Assembly: GCF_010093135.1 (NCBI RefSeq)
Contig: NZ_PDWK01000003.1
Coordinates: forward strand, 49,402 to 84,346
Source of the DNA: Pseudoxanthomonas taiwanensis
GTDB taxonomy: Bacteria > Pseudomonadota > Gammaproteobacteria > Xanthomonadales > Xanthomonadaceae
DNA length: 34,945 nucleotides
Direction of reading: 5' to 3'
A model generated the notes under the pieces. The model saw only the letters and a list, made by a program, of their open reading frames with translations, ran no database searches and had not been told where the DNA came from. Shown piece by piece: positions 1 through 7,693 of the stretch (the stretch's first letter is position 1; every line of letters starts with the position of its first letter). The translations under genes were made by a program, and so were the position numbers.

Positions 1-1
1 G

Positions 2-91
2 TACGCGCGGATCGAGGCGCTTCCGGCCTGGTCCGATCCCTTCGCCGGACTGGACGCACCGGAGCTGCCGCCGGTACCGCAGGCGGCCTAG
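2..91 (+). CDS. C-terminal end of an unidentified protein (partial)
   Basis: An open frame enters from the left edge and ends at a TAG at 89-91, giving 29 residues ending in PELPPVPQAA. The next gene is convergent (ends at 205), so a plus-strand gene ending here fits the layout. The fragment is too short to assign to a family. It could also be a chance open frame, since stop-free stretches are common at this GC content. Confidence 0.45.
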   Translation, partial: YARIEALPAWSDPFAGLDAPELPPVPQAA

Positions 92-204
92 CTGCCCGCG
101 GCCACGAGGTGCCGGCGATGGCGGACATGCCGTTCCTGGGGCCTGGCCTGGGCTCGCTGGCGTTCTTCGCCGCCGCCTTCGTCGCGCCGGTGGCGGCGCC
201 GCGC

Positions 205-615
205 TCAGAGCCGGCCGGCGGCCGGATACAGCTCCCGGTCCTCGCGGCGCAGGCGTTCGTACAGCGCCCGCAGCACGGTGTTGGCGTCGCTGCGGAACGC
301 TTCCGGGTCGGCCTGCAGCCGCGCCGGCACCCGCCAGCGCTCGACGAAACGGCCGAAGGCCTCGGCCAGGCCCTGCATCTCGGCCTGGTAGCGGGAGCTG
401 AGCGCGGCCAGGTCGGCGCGGCCGCTGCGCGCCAGGCGCGGGTACAGCACCTGGTCCTCGGCCGCCAGGTGGAACTTGATCAGGCTGGCGGTGCCGACGA
501 TGGCCTGGCTGATGGCACCGGCGTTGCCGGCGATCCCGGCCCGTGACAGCGAGCGCAGGGTCTCGATCTGCTCCAGGATCGTCGCGTGGTCGCGGTGGTA
601 GCGATCCATGTCCAT
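205..615 (-). CDS. Hemerythrin HHE domain-containing protein
   Basis: A 136-residue cytoplasmic all-helical protein. Hemerythrin-like proteins bind a non-haem di-iron centre and serve in O2/NO binding, sensing or iron-sulfur repair. Visible ligand candidates are H7 and H10 in the first helix (YHRDH) and H49/E53 in the second (FHLAAEDQVLYP). The last helix has RREDRELYP, keeping the acid and the LYP turn but with Arg where many members have His, so the metal site may be atypical. I chose the ATG at 615 because the longer frame upstream encodes an Arg/Pro-rich stretch with no family similarity; ATG 609 is an alternative. A GAGG lies upstream at somewhat long spacing. An FNR/Anr-like box sits at 689-702, which suggests control by low oxygen or NO. 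Family assignment is confident; the role is not known. Confidence 0.85.
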   Translation of the reverse strand: MDMDRYHRDHATILEQIETLRSLSRAGIAGNAGAISQAIVGTASLIKFHLAAEDQVLYPRLARSGRADLAALSSRYQAEMQGLAEAFGRFVERWRVPARLQADPEAFRSDANTVLRALYERLRREDRELYPAAGRL

Positions 616-953
616 GGCGTGTTGCAGTCCTCGCGTGCATGGGCGGATGCCCACGCGCGCACTGTGGCGGTCGCCGCTTCGTGGTGCCCTGACCTGGGTC
701 AAGCGCGGGCCATGCCGGCCGCAATCCGCAGGGCCTGGGCCACGCATGCACGCCGCGGCGCGTGCGGGCAAATGCAGCAGGACGGAGGCGGAGCAGGCGT
801 TGCAGGATGCGGGGTTCCCGTCGGCGCAGGCATGCGCCTGCGTCGACGACCGGTCCGCCCCGGCCCCAGTCCCGGAGGGGTGAACCAGTGTCCGATTGCA
901 TGCCAGGGCATTTGGCGGTACCTGTGTGCGGACACCGGGAGGGAGGGGGATCC
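616..953. other. Intergenic region with no gene recognised
   Basis: This stretch of about 340 bases separates two divergent genes. It holds the FNR-like box at 689-702 and a good Shine-Dalgarno run (GGGAGGGGGA, 941-950) for the downstream secreted protein. The open frames crossing it are rich in Arg, Ala and Pro and match no family I recognise, so I read none as a gene. No terminator or repeat element is evident. Confidence 0.5.
689..702 (-). promoter_or_regulatory. FNR/Anr/Dnr-type box upstream of the hemerythrin gene
   Basis: On the minus strand the site reads TTGACCCAGGTCAG, which is nine of ten conserved bases of the TTGAY-N4-RTCAA consensus of the FNR/Anr/Dnr family. Its centre is at about 695.5, 80 bases before the hemerythrin start. 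A class II arrangement (centre at -41.5) would put the transcription start near 654 and the -10 box at 661-666, where the strand reads CACAGT, a weak match. Hemerythrin-type proteins are commonly part of oxygen/NO regulons, so site and gene agree, but this is an inference. Confidence 0.5.
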
Positions 954-1291
954 ATGCGCAACAGGCGCAAGTCCAGGTCTTGGTGGTTGCTGCTGGTCGT
1001 GCTGCTCGCGCCGCTGGCCCCGCTGGCGCAGGCCCACCCCGGCGGGCTCAACGCCGAGGGCTGCCACCACGACCGCCGCAACGGCGGCTACCACTGCCAT
1101 CGCGCGCCCGCCGGCAATACCGCCAGCCAGGCGCAGTCGCTGCAGGCGCCCGCGCGCGCGGCCCCGGCCAATGGCCGTGCCTTCCGCAACTGCGCCGAGG
1201 CCCGCGCCGCCGGTGCCGCCCGGTGCGCCGCGGCGATCCCGGCTACGGCCTGCACCTGGACCGCGACAACGACGGCATCGGCTGCGAGTAG
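954..1291 (+). pseudogene. Secreted YHYH/Excalibur calcium-binding-type protein, frameshifted
   Basis: Translation from ATG 954, preceded by GGGAGGGGGA, gives a signal peptide (basic start, then WWLLLVVLLAPLAPLAQA), a YHYH-type segment (HPGGLNAEGCHHDRRNGG then YHCHR), and the start of an Excalibur domain (FRNCAEARAAGAA). Immediately after this, at the CCC run 1219-1221, the frame is lost. The continuation PVRRGDPGYG then LDRDNDGIGCE, with the DxDxDGxxCE calcium-binding pattern, is in the next frame and ends at TAG 1289-1291. Adding one C at the run would restore one product of about 112 residues. Without it the original frame reads on to 1391, into the next gene. This is either a genuine one-base deletion or a homopolymer sequencing error. 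The role in the family is presumed extracytoplasmic and is not established. Confidence 0.75.
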
Positions 1292-1339
1292 CGCCGGCCA
1301 CGGCGGGATGCGGCGGCCGGTCCGCGGACGGCGCTGGCC

Positions 1340-1345
1340 TAGAAT
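1340..1345 (+). promoter_or_regulatory. Probable -10 box of the SDR gene
   Basis: TAGAAT lies 30 bases before the SDR start codon and matches five of six bases of TATAAT. It is followed by a short leader holding the ribosome-binding site GAAGGAG. No convincing -35 hexamer is visible. Confidence 0.5.
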
Positions 1346-1375
1346 GTCCGTCCCCCACACGTTGAAGGAGTCGTC

Positions 1376-2047
1376 ATGGCCACCTATTTGATCACCGGTG
1401 CCAACCGCGGCATCGGCCTGTCCCTGACCAAGCAGCTGCGTGCCCGCGGCGACACGGTCATCGCCGTCTGCCGTCAGGGCAGCCCGGCGCTGCAGGCCAC
1501 CGGCGCGGAGGTGATCGAGGGCGTCGACGTGTCCGACGCGCAGGCGGTGGCGGCGCTGCCGCAGAAGTTGGCCGGCCGCCGCATCGACGTGCTGGTGCTC
1601 AACGCCGGCATCTTCACCAACGAGACGCTGGAGGCGCTGGATGCCGACGCCTTCGCCCGCATCCAGCGCCAGTTCGAGGTCAATACCCTCGGCCCGCTGC
1701 GCGTGGCCGCGGCGGTGCAGGGACTGCTGGCCGACGGCGGCAAGATCGGCATCATCACCAGCCGCATGGGCTCGATCGCAGACAACGGTTCGGGCGCCTA
1801 CTACGGCTACCGCGCCTCCAAGGCCGCGGTGAACGCGATCGGCAAGTCGCTGGCGGTGGACCTGGCCCCGCGCAGCATCGCCGTATTCCTGCTGCACCCG
1901 GGCCGCGTGGCCACCGACATGCTCGGCGGCCAGGGCGACATCACCCCGGACGAGGCCGCCACCAATCTGATTGCGCGCCTGGACGGTCTGACGCTCGCCG
2001 ACAGCGGCACTTTCTGGCACGCCAACGGCACCCCGCTGCCCTGGTGA
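1376..2047 (+). CDS. SDR family NAD(P)-dependent oxidoreductase
   Basis: A 223-residue classical short-chain dehydrogenase/reductase, slightly shorter than the usual 250. The N-terminal Rossmann motif TGANRGIG (residues 7-14) binds the nucleotide. NAG follows strand 4 (VLNAGIF). The catalytic Ser is in TSRMGS, and the Tyr-x3-Lys pair is in YYGYRASK. ATG 1376 follows GAAGGAG at good spacing and matches the family's start right before the first beta strand (TYLITG). The protein is soluble and cytoplasmic. The substrate cannot be told from sequence. The downstream 40-base inverted repeat probably ends the transcript, so the gene is likely monocistronic. Confidence 0.93.
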   Translation: MATYLITGANRGIGLSLTKQLRARGDTVIAVCRQGSPALQATGAEVIEGVDVSDAQAVAALPQKLAGRRIDVLVLNAGIFTNETLEALDADAFARIQRQFEVNTLGPLRVAAAVQGLLADGGKIGIITSRMGSIADNGSGAYYGYRASKAAVNAIGKSLAVDLAPRSIAVFLLHPGRVATDMLGGQGDITPDEAATNLIARLDGLTLADSGTFWHANGTPLPW

Positions 2048-2067
2048 GGCGCGGCAGCCCGGCAACC

Positions 2068-2107
2068 GCGACGGCGCCCGGATCACCCCGCATCCGGGCG
2101 CCGTCGC
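2068..2107 (+). terminator. Strong stem-loop downstream of the SDR gene
   Basis: Two 16-base arms (GCGACGGCGCCCGGAT at 2068-2083 and its exact complement at 2092-2107) flank an 8-base loop, 21 bases after the stop codon. There is no T run, only ATTCG, so it would work as a processing or transcription-end hairpin rather than a classical intrinsic terminator. Confidence 0.6.
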
Positions 2108-2125
2108 ATTCGTACACCGGAAATC

Positions 2126-2281
2126 CGCAGGAGCCGCGTCAGCGGCGATCCGACGGACGCATCCGGCCGCGTCCCAGGCTCCCGTGCCGGTTCCGGGTGG
2201 GCATGGCGCCGGTTTTGCATGGCGATCGAACGCGGGGCCCGGCCGCGCCTGCCGGGTCGCCGCGTACGCGGCTCCCGCAGG
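2126..2281. repeat. Composite REP-like element, copy 1
   Basis: The left end is GCAGGAGCCGCGTCAGCGGC and the right end is GCCGCGTACGCGGCTCCCGC; they are inverted relative to each other and each can form its own small hairpin. A central motif, TGGCGATCGAACGCGG, recurs with small changes in the other copies. The copy fills the gap between the SDR gene and chaB and encodes no plausible protein. It resembles GTAG-type REP/REPIN elements known in Stenotrophomonas and relatives. Confidence 0.7.
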
Positions 2282-2374
2282 GGCTGCGGCGTTGACGCGG
2301 GCCACATGGTTCCTTGCCGCGTGCCTGACCGGGCCGGTGGGAGGCTGGGCATCCGTTGCAGCGGAGGCCAACCC

Positions 2375-2605
2375 ATGCCTTACCGGAGCATCCAGGACCT
2401 GCCTGAATCGGTGCTCGACCACGTGCCCAAGCACGCGCAGGAGATCTACAAGGAGGCGTTCAACAGCGCCTGGGACCAGTACGCCGATCCGGACGACCGC
2501 CGCGGCGACGCCTCGCGCGAGGAGGTGGCCCACCGCGTGGCCTGGGCCGCGGTCAAGGAGAAGTACGAGAAGGGCGAGGACGGCGACTGGCACGCGCGCC
2601 GCTGA
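2375..2605 (+). CDS. chaB: ChaB family protein
   Basis: A 76-residue soluble protein matching the ChaB family over its full length: a PYRSIQDLPESVLDHVPKHA start, then EIYKEAFNSAWDQYAD, and the conserved VAWAAVKEKYEK near the end. ChaB is annotated as a regulator of the cation transporter ChaA in E. coli, but that role is weakly supported, and no chaA is in this window. ATG 2375 follows GGAGG with a 7-base spacer. A convergent methyltransferase gene lies downstream, separated by half a REP-like element. Confidence 0.9.
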   Translation: MPYRSIQDLPESVLDHVPKHAQEIYKEAFNSAWDQYADPDDRRGDASREEVAHRVAWAAVKEKYEKGEDGDWHARR

Positions 2606-2701
2606 CAGGCCGCGTCCACCCGGCGAGAGGATGTGGGGCGTGCCTGCGCCGGTGGCGTGTGCACGTCGTCCCCGCCCCCCTTATGGACGTCGGGTCGTTC
2701 C

Positions 2702-2766
2702 GATGTGGCGGTTGAACGCGGACCGTGGCCACGCCGTCGGGTCGCCGCGTTCGCGGCGGCTGCAGC
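2702..2766. repeat. Right half of the composite REP-like element
   Basis: The central motif (TGTGGCGGTTGAACGCGG) and the right-end hairpin (GTCGCCGCGTTCGCGGCGGC then TGCAG) are present. No clean left end is seen upstream, although GGCCGCGTCCACCCGGCG near 2607 may be a decayed one. It lies between the convergent chaB and methyltransferase genes. Confidence 0.55.
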
Positions 2767-2772
2767 CGGGGA

Positions 2773-3615
2773 TCACCGCTTGCAGGCCAGCACGCCGTCC
2801 AGGGCCAGGCGGGTGCTGAAGCCGGCCTCGTCCAGGCGGCGGGCCACCTCGCGCGGGACGTCGCGGCCGCTGGTCAGGCGGTTGGGGCTGCCGGTGTAGT
2901 GGAACAGGTGGCCGCCGCGGCGCAGCACACGTGCCAGCTGGCCGTAGAACGCCCGGGAGTACAGCTCGCCGGCGATGGCGAAGCGCGGCGGGTCGTGCAG
3001 GGCCACCTCGTACGCGGCATCGGGCAGGGCGGCGATGGCCGCGGTGATGTCGGCATGGCGCAGCTGCAGTCGGCCACCGTGCTCCGGCGCCTCCGGATCC
3101 GGCGACCAGGGGTTGAGTGTGCGCAGCCACAGCACATCGTCGTTCTTCTCGAACGAGTCGATGCGTGCCGCGCCGGCCTCCAGGCAGCAGGCGGCGAAAT
3201 AGCCCAGCCCGCCGCAGGTGTCCAGCACCGTGCGCCCGCGCGGCTGCACCAGCGCCACCTTGCGCCGCGCGTCCTCCAGCGGCGACGCCTTCGCCGTGGG
3301 CAGCATCTTGATGCCGTCGATCTCGAAGGTGGGCACGTCCCACCCGGTCGGCACCAGCTTGATCAGCGCCCCGGAATAGCGCGACACCGGCACCCAGTCC
3401 TGTCCGTCGAACCAGTAGAGCGTGCGCTCCTTCAGCGGACCGGGCCAGGGCCAGGCGCGGCCCCGCCACAGCCAGCGGTCGGCGGCCAGGGTCACGCTGT
3501 CCACGCTGCGGCCCAGGTCCAGCGAGCCGGTCCAGTGCGGTGCGCCGGCGTCGTGCGCCTGGCGCAGGGCATGCGCCGTGGCGCGGGTGAGCAGGGGGCC
3601 GGTGTAGTGCGGCAC
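2773..3615 (-). CDS. Class I SAM-dependent methyltransferase (COG2521-like)
   Basis: A 280-residue protein starting with GTG. After an N-terminal region of about 125 residues, the SAM-binding motif I appears as VLDTCGGLGYFA, with an acidic end of strand 2 (SFEKND). A DPPR motif (ALHDPPRFAIAGELYSRAFY) and FHYTGSPN near the C-terminus follow. This layout is typical of COG2521, described as predicted archaeal-type methyltransferases with scattered bacterial members; the substrate is unknown. A -10-like TACGAT lies at 3643-3648 on this strand. The gene is divergent from the MpaB-family gene and is probably transcribed alone. Confidence 0.82.
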   Translation of the reverse strand: MPHYTGPLLTRATAHALRQAHDAGAPHWTGSLDLGRSVDSVTLAADRWLWRGRAWPWPGPLKERTLYWFDGQDWVPVSRYSGALIKLVPTGWDVPTFEIDGIKMLPTAKASPLEDARRKVALVQPRGRTVLDTCGGLGYFAACCLEAGAARIDSFEKNDDVLWLRTLNPWSPDPEAPEHGGRLQLRHADITAAIAALPDAAYEVALHDPPRFAIAGELYSRAFYGQLARVLRRGGHLFHYTGSPNRLTSGRDVPREVARRLDEAGFSTRLALDGVLACKR

Positions 3616-3742
3616 GGCGTGGCGGGAGGTGGACGGTCCGGCATCGTACCCCGGAACGCCGGCGGGCAGGCGTAGATGGACGCCGCATGAACCGCCATCG
3701 CGCCTTGCGCCCGTGGTCAGGTCCGCTTCCGCGGGCGCGGCC

Positions 3743-3748
3743 TAGCAT
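3743..3748 (+). promoter_or_regulatory. -10 box predicting a leaderless mRNA for the MpaB-family gene
   Basis: TAGCAT is followed by only six bases (GGCCGC) before ATG 3755, so transcription would begin at or next to the A of the start codon. No Shine-Dalgarno sequence is present in the gap. The same geometry is seen at three other genes in this window. Confidence 0.5.
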
Positions 3749-3754
3749 GGCCGC

Positions 3755-4687
3755 ATGATCGCCCTGGCCCTTCCCGATCCGCTCGCGCGGCAGGTCCGCA
3801 GCTGGGTCCTGCACGCGTTCCCGCGCGGGCAGAGCGGGATCGACTACGACGAGCCGATCGGCGATCCCGGCCTGTTTGGACCGGACACCGTCACCTGGCG
3901 GGTGCACGCGGATTTCCCGGGCATGCTGGCCGGCGGGCTGTGCGCGCTGATGCTGCAGCTGCTGCACCCGCGCGCGCTGGCCGGCGTGTACGACCACTCC
4001 AACTTCCGCCAGGACCTGGTCGGCCGGCTGCGCCGCACCACCGCCTTCGTCGCCGGCACCACCTACGCCGGCGGCGCGCAGGCCCGCGCGATGATCGAGC
4101 GGGTGCGGCGCATCCACGCCCAGGTGGCCGGCACCCTCCCGGACGGCCGGCCGTACGCGGCCAGCGAGCCGGAACTGCTGACCTGGGTGCACGTGACCGA
4201 GGCCTACGGCTTCCTCGAGGGTTACCGCCGCTACTGCCGGCCGGTGCCGACGGAGATGGCCGACCGCTACTACGACGAGGTGCGCCGCGTGGCCGAGGCG
4301 CTGGGCGCGCGCGAGGTGCCGGCCACGGAAGCGGCGGTGCACGCCCATCTGGAGGCGATGCGCCCGCGGCTGCGGCTGGACGCGCGTGCGCGCGAGGTGC
4401 TGGCGGGGCTGTGCGCGATGCGCCTGCCGGGGCCCGGGCCGGGCCTGTCGCGCGAGCTGTTCCTGGGGGCGGGCGCGGCCCTGCTGCCGGACTGGGCCGC
4501 GCGGACGCTGGGCCTGGACGGCCTGCGCCGGCGCGTGGCCGCGGCGGCGCTGGTGCGCCTGGCGCCGGCCTTCCGCCGCGCCCTGGACGACGGCCCGGCG
4601 GTGCGCGCCTGCCGCCGGATCGGCGTGACCCGCGCGGTGCTGGCGCGCTGGCCGCGCCCTGCCGTGGCGGGCCCGAGGCACGGCTGA
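3755..4687 (+). CDS. Oxygenase MpaB family protein (DUF2236)
   Basis: A 310-residue protein of the DUF2236/MpaB family, which includes mycophenolic-acid oxygenase MpaB and latex-clearing protein Lcp; characterised members are haem-dependent oxygenases. Family features are the early GDPGLFGPDTVTWRVHADF segment, LLHPRALAGVYDHSNFRQD (H71 and H81), the RTTAFVAGTTYAG stretch, and LTWVHVTEAYGF (H146), where conserved His and Arg residues line the active site in relatives. There is no signal peptide, so the protein is predicted to be cytoplasmic. The C-terminal third is Arg/Ala-rich and less conserved. The start is supported by the TAGCAT box six bases upstream. The substrate is unknown. Confidence 0.85.
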   Translation: MIALALPDPLARQVRSWVLHAFPRGQSGIDYDEPIGDPGLFGPDTVTWRVHADFPGMLAGGLCALMLQLLHPRALAGVYDHSNFRQDLVGRLRRTTAFVAGTTYAGGAQARAMIERVRRIHAQVAGTLPDGRPYAASEPELLTWVHVTEAYGFLEGYRRYCRPVPTEMADRYYDEVRRVAEALGAREVPATEAAVHAHLEAMRPRLRLDARAREVLAGLCAMRLPGPGPGLSRELFLGAGAALLPDWAARTLGLDGLRRRVAAAALVRLAPAFRRALDDGPAVRACRRIGVTRAVLARWPRPAVAGPRHG

Positions 4688-4717
4688 AGGGCTTCCCGGG
4701 CCCCGTACCCGGCGGGG

Positions 4718-4723
4718 TATGAT
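4718..4723 (+). promoter_or_regulatory. Probable -10 box of the c-di-GMP gene
   Basis: TATGAT lies in an otherwise GC-rich gap. It overlaps the most upstream ATG of the following open frame (4719), which argues that this ATG is not the translation start. The predicted transcription start is near 4730. Confidence 0.45.
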
Positions 4724-4847
4724 CCGGCCATTGCAACAGGGCGGGCACGCACTACCAGGGGGAAGGAGCACCACGCCAGTCCGGAGGCGCATGCATGCCG
4801 CCCGTCCGCTTCCGTACCCGGTCGTCGCCAGGCCGGAACACCCAGCC

Positions 4848-7493
4848 ATGCAGCAGATTTCCGTGCAGGATGCCACCGAAAGGGCATTGCGGACCTCCGT
4901 GGTGCCGCCGTGGGCATGGGCCCTGGCGTTGCTGCTGGCCGGCCTGGTGGTGACCGCCGCCCTGGTCGAGCGCGAGCGCTGGGAGGCGCGCCGTTCGGCC
5001 GAGGAGATGTACCGCGCGCTGGCCGACTCGGCGCAGGTCCGCCTGCGCGAGCCGCTGGAGGCCGCGGCGGTGCTGCTGCGGGCGCTGCAGACCGTGTTCC
5101 TGTCCAACGACCGGATGGACGCGGACGCGTTCGCCGCCTACCACCACAACCTGCGCCTGGCCTGGCGCGTGCCGGGCCACGTGATGACCGGCTTCGCCTA
5201 CCGCGAGCCGGACCCGGCCGATCCCGCCCGCACCCGCTACCCGTACTCGTTCGTGACGCCGCTGGCCGGAAACGAGGCCCTGCTGGGCTTCGACATCGCC
5301 ATGCAGCCGGCCAACCTGGCCGCGCTGGAGCACGCGCGCGACGCCGACGTGCCCACCGTGTCGGCGCCGTTCCAGCTGGTGCAGTTCCGCGATGCCGGCG
5401 AGAAGGCGGCCCGTGGCGTCACCGTGCGCCTGCCGGTGTACTCGCGCGGCCCGCAGCCGGTGACCCTGGCCGAGCGGCGCGCGCGCGAGCTGGGCGCGCT
5501 GGCGGTGAGCCTGCGCCTGGAACCGATGGTGCGCGAGACCCTGGAAGGCCGCGTCCTGCAGTTCATGCACGTGGAGGTGCGCGACCTGGACGCGCCGGTG
5601 GAGGCTTCGCTGGTGTTCGGCACCGGCGGTGCGGCGGCGGAGGCCTACCACGTCGAGGTGCGGGAGATGGAGTTCGGCGGCCGCCGCTGGGAAGTGCGGC
5701 TGTGGCCGCGGATGGGACCGGACACCGGCCGCGCCGGCCTGATCGCCGTCGCCGGCACGGTGATCAGCGTGCTGGCGGCGCTGCTGCTGTGGTCCTGGGC
5801 CACCACCCATCGTCGCGCGGTGGAGCTGGGCCGGCAGATGAGCGCCCGCTTCGGCGAAAGCGAGGCGCGCTTCCGCGCGCTCAACGAGCTGCTGCCGGCG
5901 CTGGTGCTGCTGGCCGAGGGCGGCGGGGGGCGGATCACCTACGCCAACCAGGCCGCGCGCGAACGCCTGGGCGAGGTGGTCGGGGCGCCGCTGGCGCGGC
6001 TGTTCATGCACGAGGAGGAGGGCCGCGCCGCCATCCAGGCCGCGCACGAGGGTGGCTGGGACGGCAAGGAGGCAGCGCTGGCGCTGCGCGACGGCGGGGC
6101 GTTCTGGGCCAAGGTGTCGCTGACCCGGGTGGAGGTGGACCGCGCCGCACACCTGCTGATGGTGGCCATCGATATCAGCGAGCAGCGCGGCCTGACCGAG
6201 CTGCTGCGCCACCAGGCCGCGCACGATGAGCTGACCGGCCTGTGCAACCGCCGCGAGTTCGAGCGACGCGTGCAGCAGGCGCTGGCGGCGCACGCCGCCG
6301 GGCCGGCGCGCCCGCCGTTCGCGCTGATGTACATCGACCTGGACCAGTTCAAGCTGATCAATGACCTGTCCGGGCACATGGCCGGCGACCAGCTGCTGGT
6401 GGAGCTGGTCTGGGCCATGCGCCGCAAGCTGCGCCCCGAGGACGTGCTGGCGCGCCTGGGCGGCGACGAGTTCGGCGTGCTGGCCTTCGACGTGGACGAG
6501 CAGCGCGCCCGCACCCTGGCCGAAGACGTGCGCCGCTGCATCGAGGACGTGATGTTTGCCTGGCAGGGCCGCACCTACGCGGTCACCGCCAGCATCGGCA
6601 TCGTCCTGGTGGACCGTCCGGGCGTGACCCTGAAGGACCTCCTGGCCTGGGCCGACAGCGCCTGCTACCAGGCCAAGGAGAACGGCCGCAACCGCGTCCA
6701 CGTCTACCGCGACGACGCCGACGCCAGCCGCCGCCAGAGCGAGATGGAATGGGCCAACCGCCTGCGCGCGGCGCTGGAGCAGGGCCGCCTGCTGCTGGAC
6801 TACCAGGAGGTGGTGCCGCTGCGCGGTGGCGGTGCCCCGGCCATCGAGCTGCTGCTGCGCCTGAACGACGAGGAGGGCCGCGTGGTGCCGCCTGGCGCGT
6901 TCCTGCCGGCGGCCGAGCGCTACGGCCTGATGCCGCAGGTGGACCGCTGGGTGATCCGCGAGGCGCTGGCCCACTTCGACCGCCTGCACCCGTCCGGCCG
7001 GGGCCTGCATACCTGCGCGATCAACCTCTCCGGCGCCAGCATCGAGGACGAGGGCCTGGCCGACTTCATCCTCGCCAGCCTGGACGAGTTCGGGGTGGAG
7101 CCATCGCGCCTGTGCCTGGAGATCACCGAGACGGTGGCGGTCCGCAACCTGCTGCGGGTGATCCGGGTGATCGAACGCCTGCGCGCGGCCGGCTGCCGCA
7201 TCGCCCTGGACGATTTCGGCGCCGGCATGTCCTCCTTCGGCTACCTCAAGAACCTGCCGGCCGACGTGATCAAGATCGACGGCAGCTTCGTGCGCGACCT
7301 GGGCAACGACCCGGTCAGCCGCACCATCGTCGGCGCCATCGTCCAGATCGGCCACCTGCGCGGGATGGACGTGGTGGCCGAGTGGGTGGACAGCGAGCAG
7401 ACGCTGGAGGCGCTGCACGAGCTGCGCGTGGACCGCGCCCAGGGCTTCCTCCTCCACCGCCCCGAGCGGGTGGTGTACCAGCGCACCGCCTGA
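4848..7493 (+). CDS. Membrane CHASE-PAS-GGDEF-EAL protein (c-di-GMP synthesis/degradation)
   Basis: About 881 residues from ATG 4848. Order: a transmembrane segment (about residues 18-38); a periplasmic CHASE domain (about 70-250, with TRYPYSFVTPLAGNE then GFDIAMQP); a second membrane segment near 300; a PAS domain (about 335-445); GGDEF (about 460-620); and EAL (about 640-880). GGDEF is intact (LARLGGDEFGV), with an inhibitory I-site RPED five residues before it. The EAL signature is ELLLR, which still fits ExLxR, and the EITET, DDFG and VIKIDGSF motifs are present, so both activities are plausible. ATG 4719 overlaps the -10 box; ATG 4791 has GGAGG only three bases away. ATG 4848 (GGAA nine bases upstream) is preferred, but the start is not settled. 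The signal sensed by CHASE is unknown. Confidence 0.93.
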   Translation: MQQISVQDATERALRTSVVPPWAWALALLLAGLVVTAALVERERWEARRSAEEMYRALADSAQVRLREPLEAAAVLLRALQTVFLSNDRMDADAFAAYHHNLRLAWRVPGHVMTGFAYREPDPADPARTRYPYSFVTPLAGNEALLGFDIAMQPANLAALEHARDADVPTVSAPFQLVQFRDAGEKAARGVTVRLPVYSRGPQPVTLAERRARELGALAVSLRLEPMVRETLEGRVLQFMHVEVRDLDAPVEASLVFGTGGAAAEAYHVEVREMEFGGRRWEVRLWPRMGPDTGRAGLIAVAGTVISVLAALLLWSWATTHRRAVELGRQMSARFGESEARFRALNELLPALVLLAEGGGGRITYANQAARERLGEVVGAPLARLFMHEEEGRAAIQAAHEGGWDGKEAALALRDGGAFWAKVSLTRVEVDRAAHLLMVAIDISEQRGLTELLRHQAAHDELTGLCNRREFERRVQQALAAHAAGPARPPFALMYIDLDQFKLINDLSGHMAGDQLLVELVWAMRRKLRPEDVLARLGGDEFGVLAFDVDEQRARTLAEDVRRCIEDVMFAWQGRTYAVTASIGIVLVDRPGVTLKDLLAWADSACYQAKENGRNRVHVYRDDADASRRQSEMEWANRLRAALEQGRLLLDYQEVVPLRGGGAPAIELLLRLNDEEGRVVPPGAFLPAAERYGLMPQVDRWVIREALAHFDRLHPSGRGLHTCAINLSGASIEDEGLADFILASLDEFGVEPSRLCLEITETVAVRNLLRVIRVIERLRAAGCRIALDDFGAGMSSFGYLKNLPADVIKIDGSFVRDLGNDPVSRTIVGAIVQIGHLRGMDVVAEWVDSEQTLEALHELRVDRAQGFLLHRPERVVYQRTA

Positions 7494-7539
7494 CGCGCAC
7501 GCGCCCCTTGCCACCTTGCCGTGTCGCCGCGTATATCCC

Positions 7540-7686
7540 CTGCGGGAGCCGCGTCGGCGGCGACGCGACGGATGCGTCCGGTCGCGTCGCGTGCGCCGGC
7601 GCCGGTGGCGCCCGGCCGGTCCCGCGTGCTGGAACGCCGGCGTGGCCGTGCCGGCCGGGCCGCCGCGTACGCGGCGGCTGCAGGTG
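7540..7686. repeat. Composite REP-like element, copy 2
   Basis: The left end is CTGCGGGAGCCGCGTCGGCG and the right end is GCCGCCGCGTACGCGGCGGC followed by TGCAG. It fills the gap between the convergent c-di-GMP and GH9 genes. Just upstream, GTGTCGCCGCGTATATCCCC may be one more half unit. No coding potential is evident. Confidence 0.65.
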
Positions 7687-7693
7687 GGGCCAC

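Noticed and set aside
608-883. Possible small gene in the gap before the YHYH/Excalibur gene
   Set aside because: No ribosome-binding site, biased composition, and it covers the FNR-like box and the hemerythrin promoter.
4719-4847. Upstream start codons for the c-di-GMP protein at 4719 and 4791
   Set aside because: The first overlaps a TATGAT promoter box. The second has its Shine-Dalgarno sequence only three bases away, and the added residues are not typical of the family. Neither is fully excluded.
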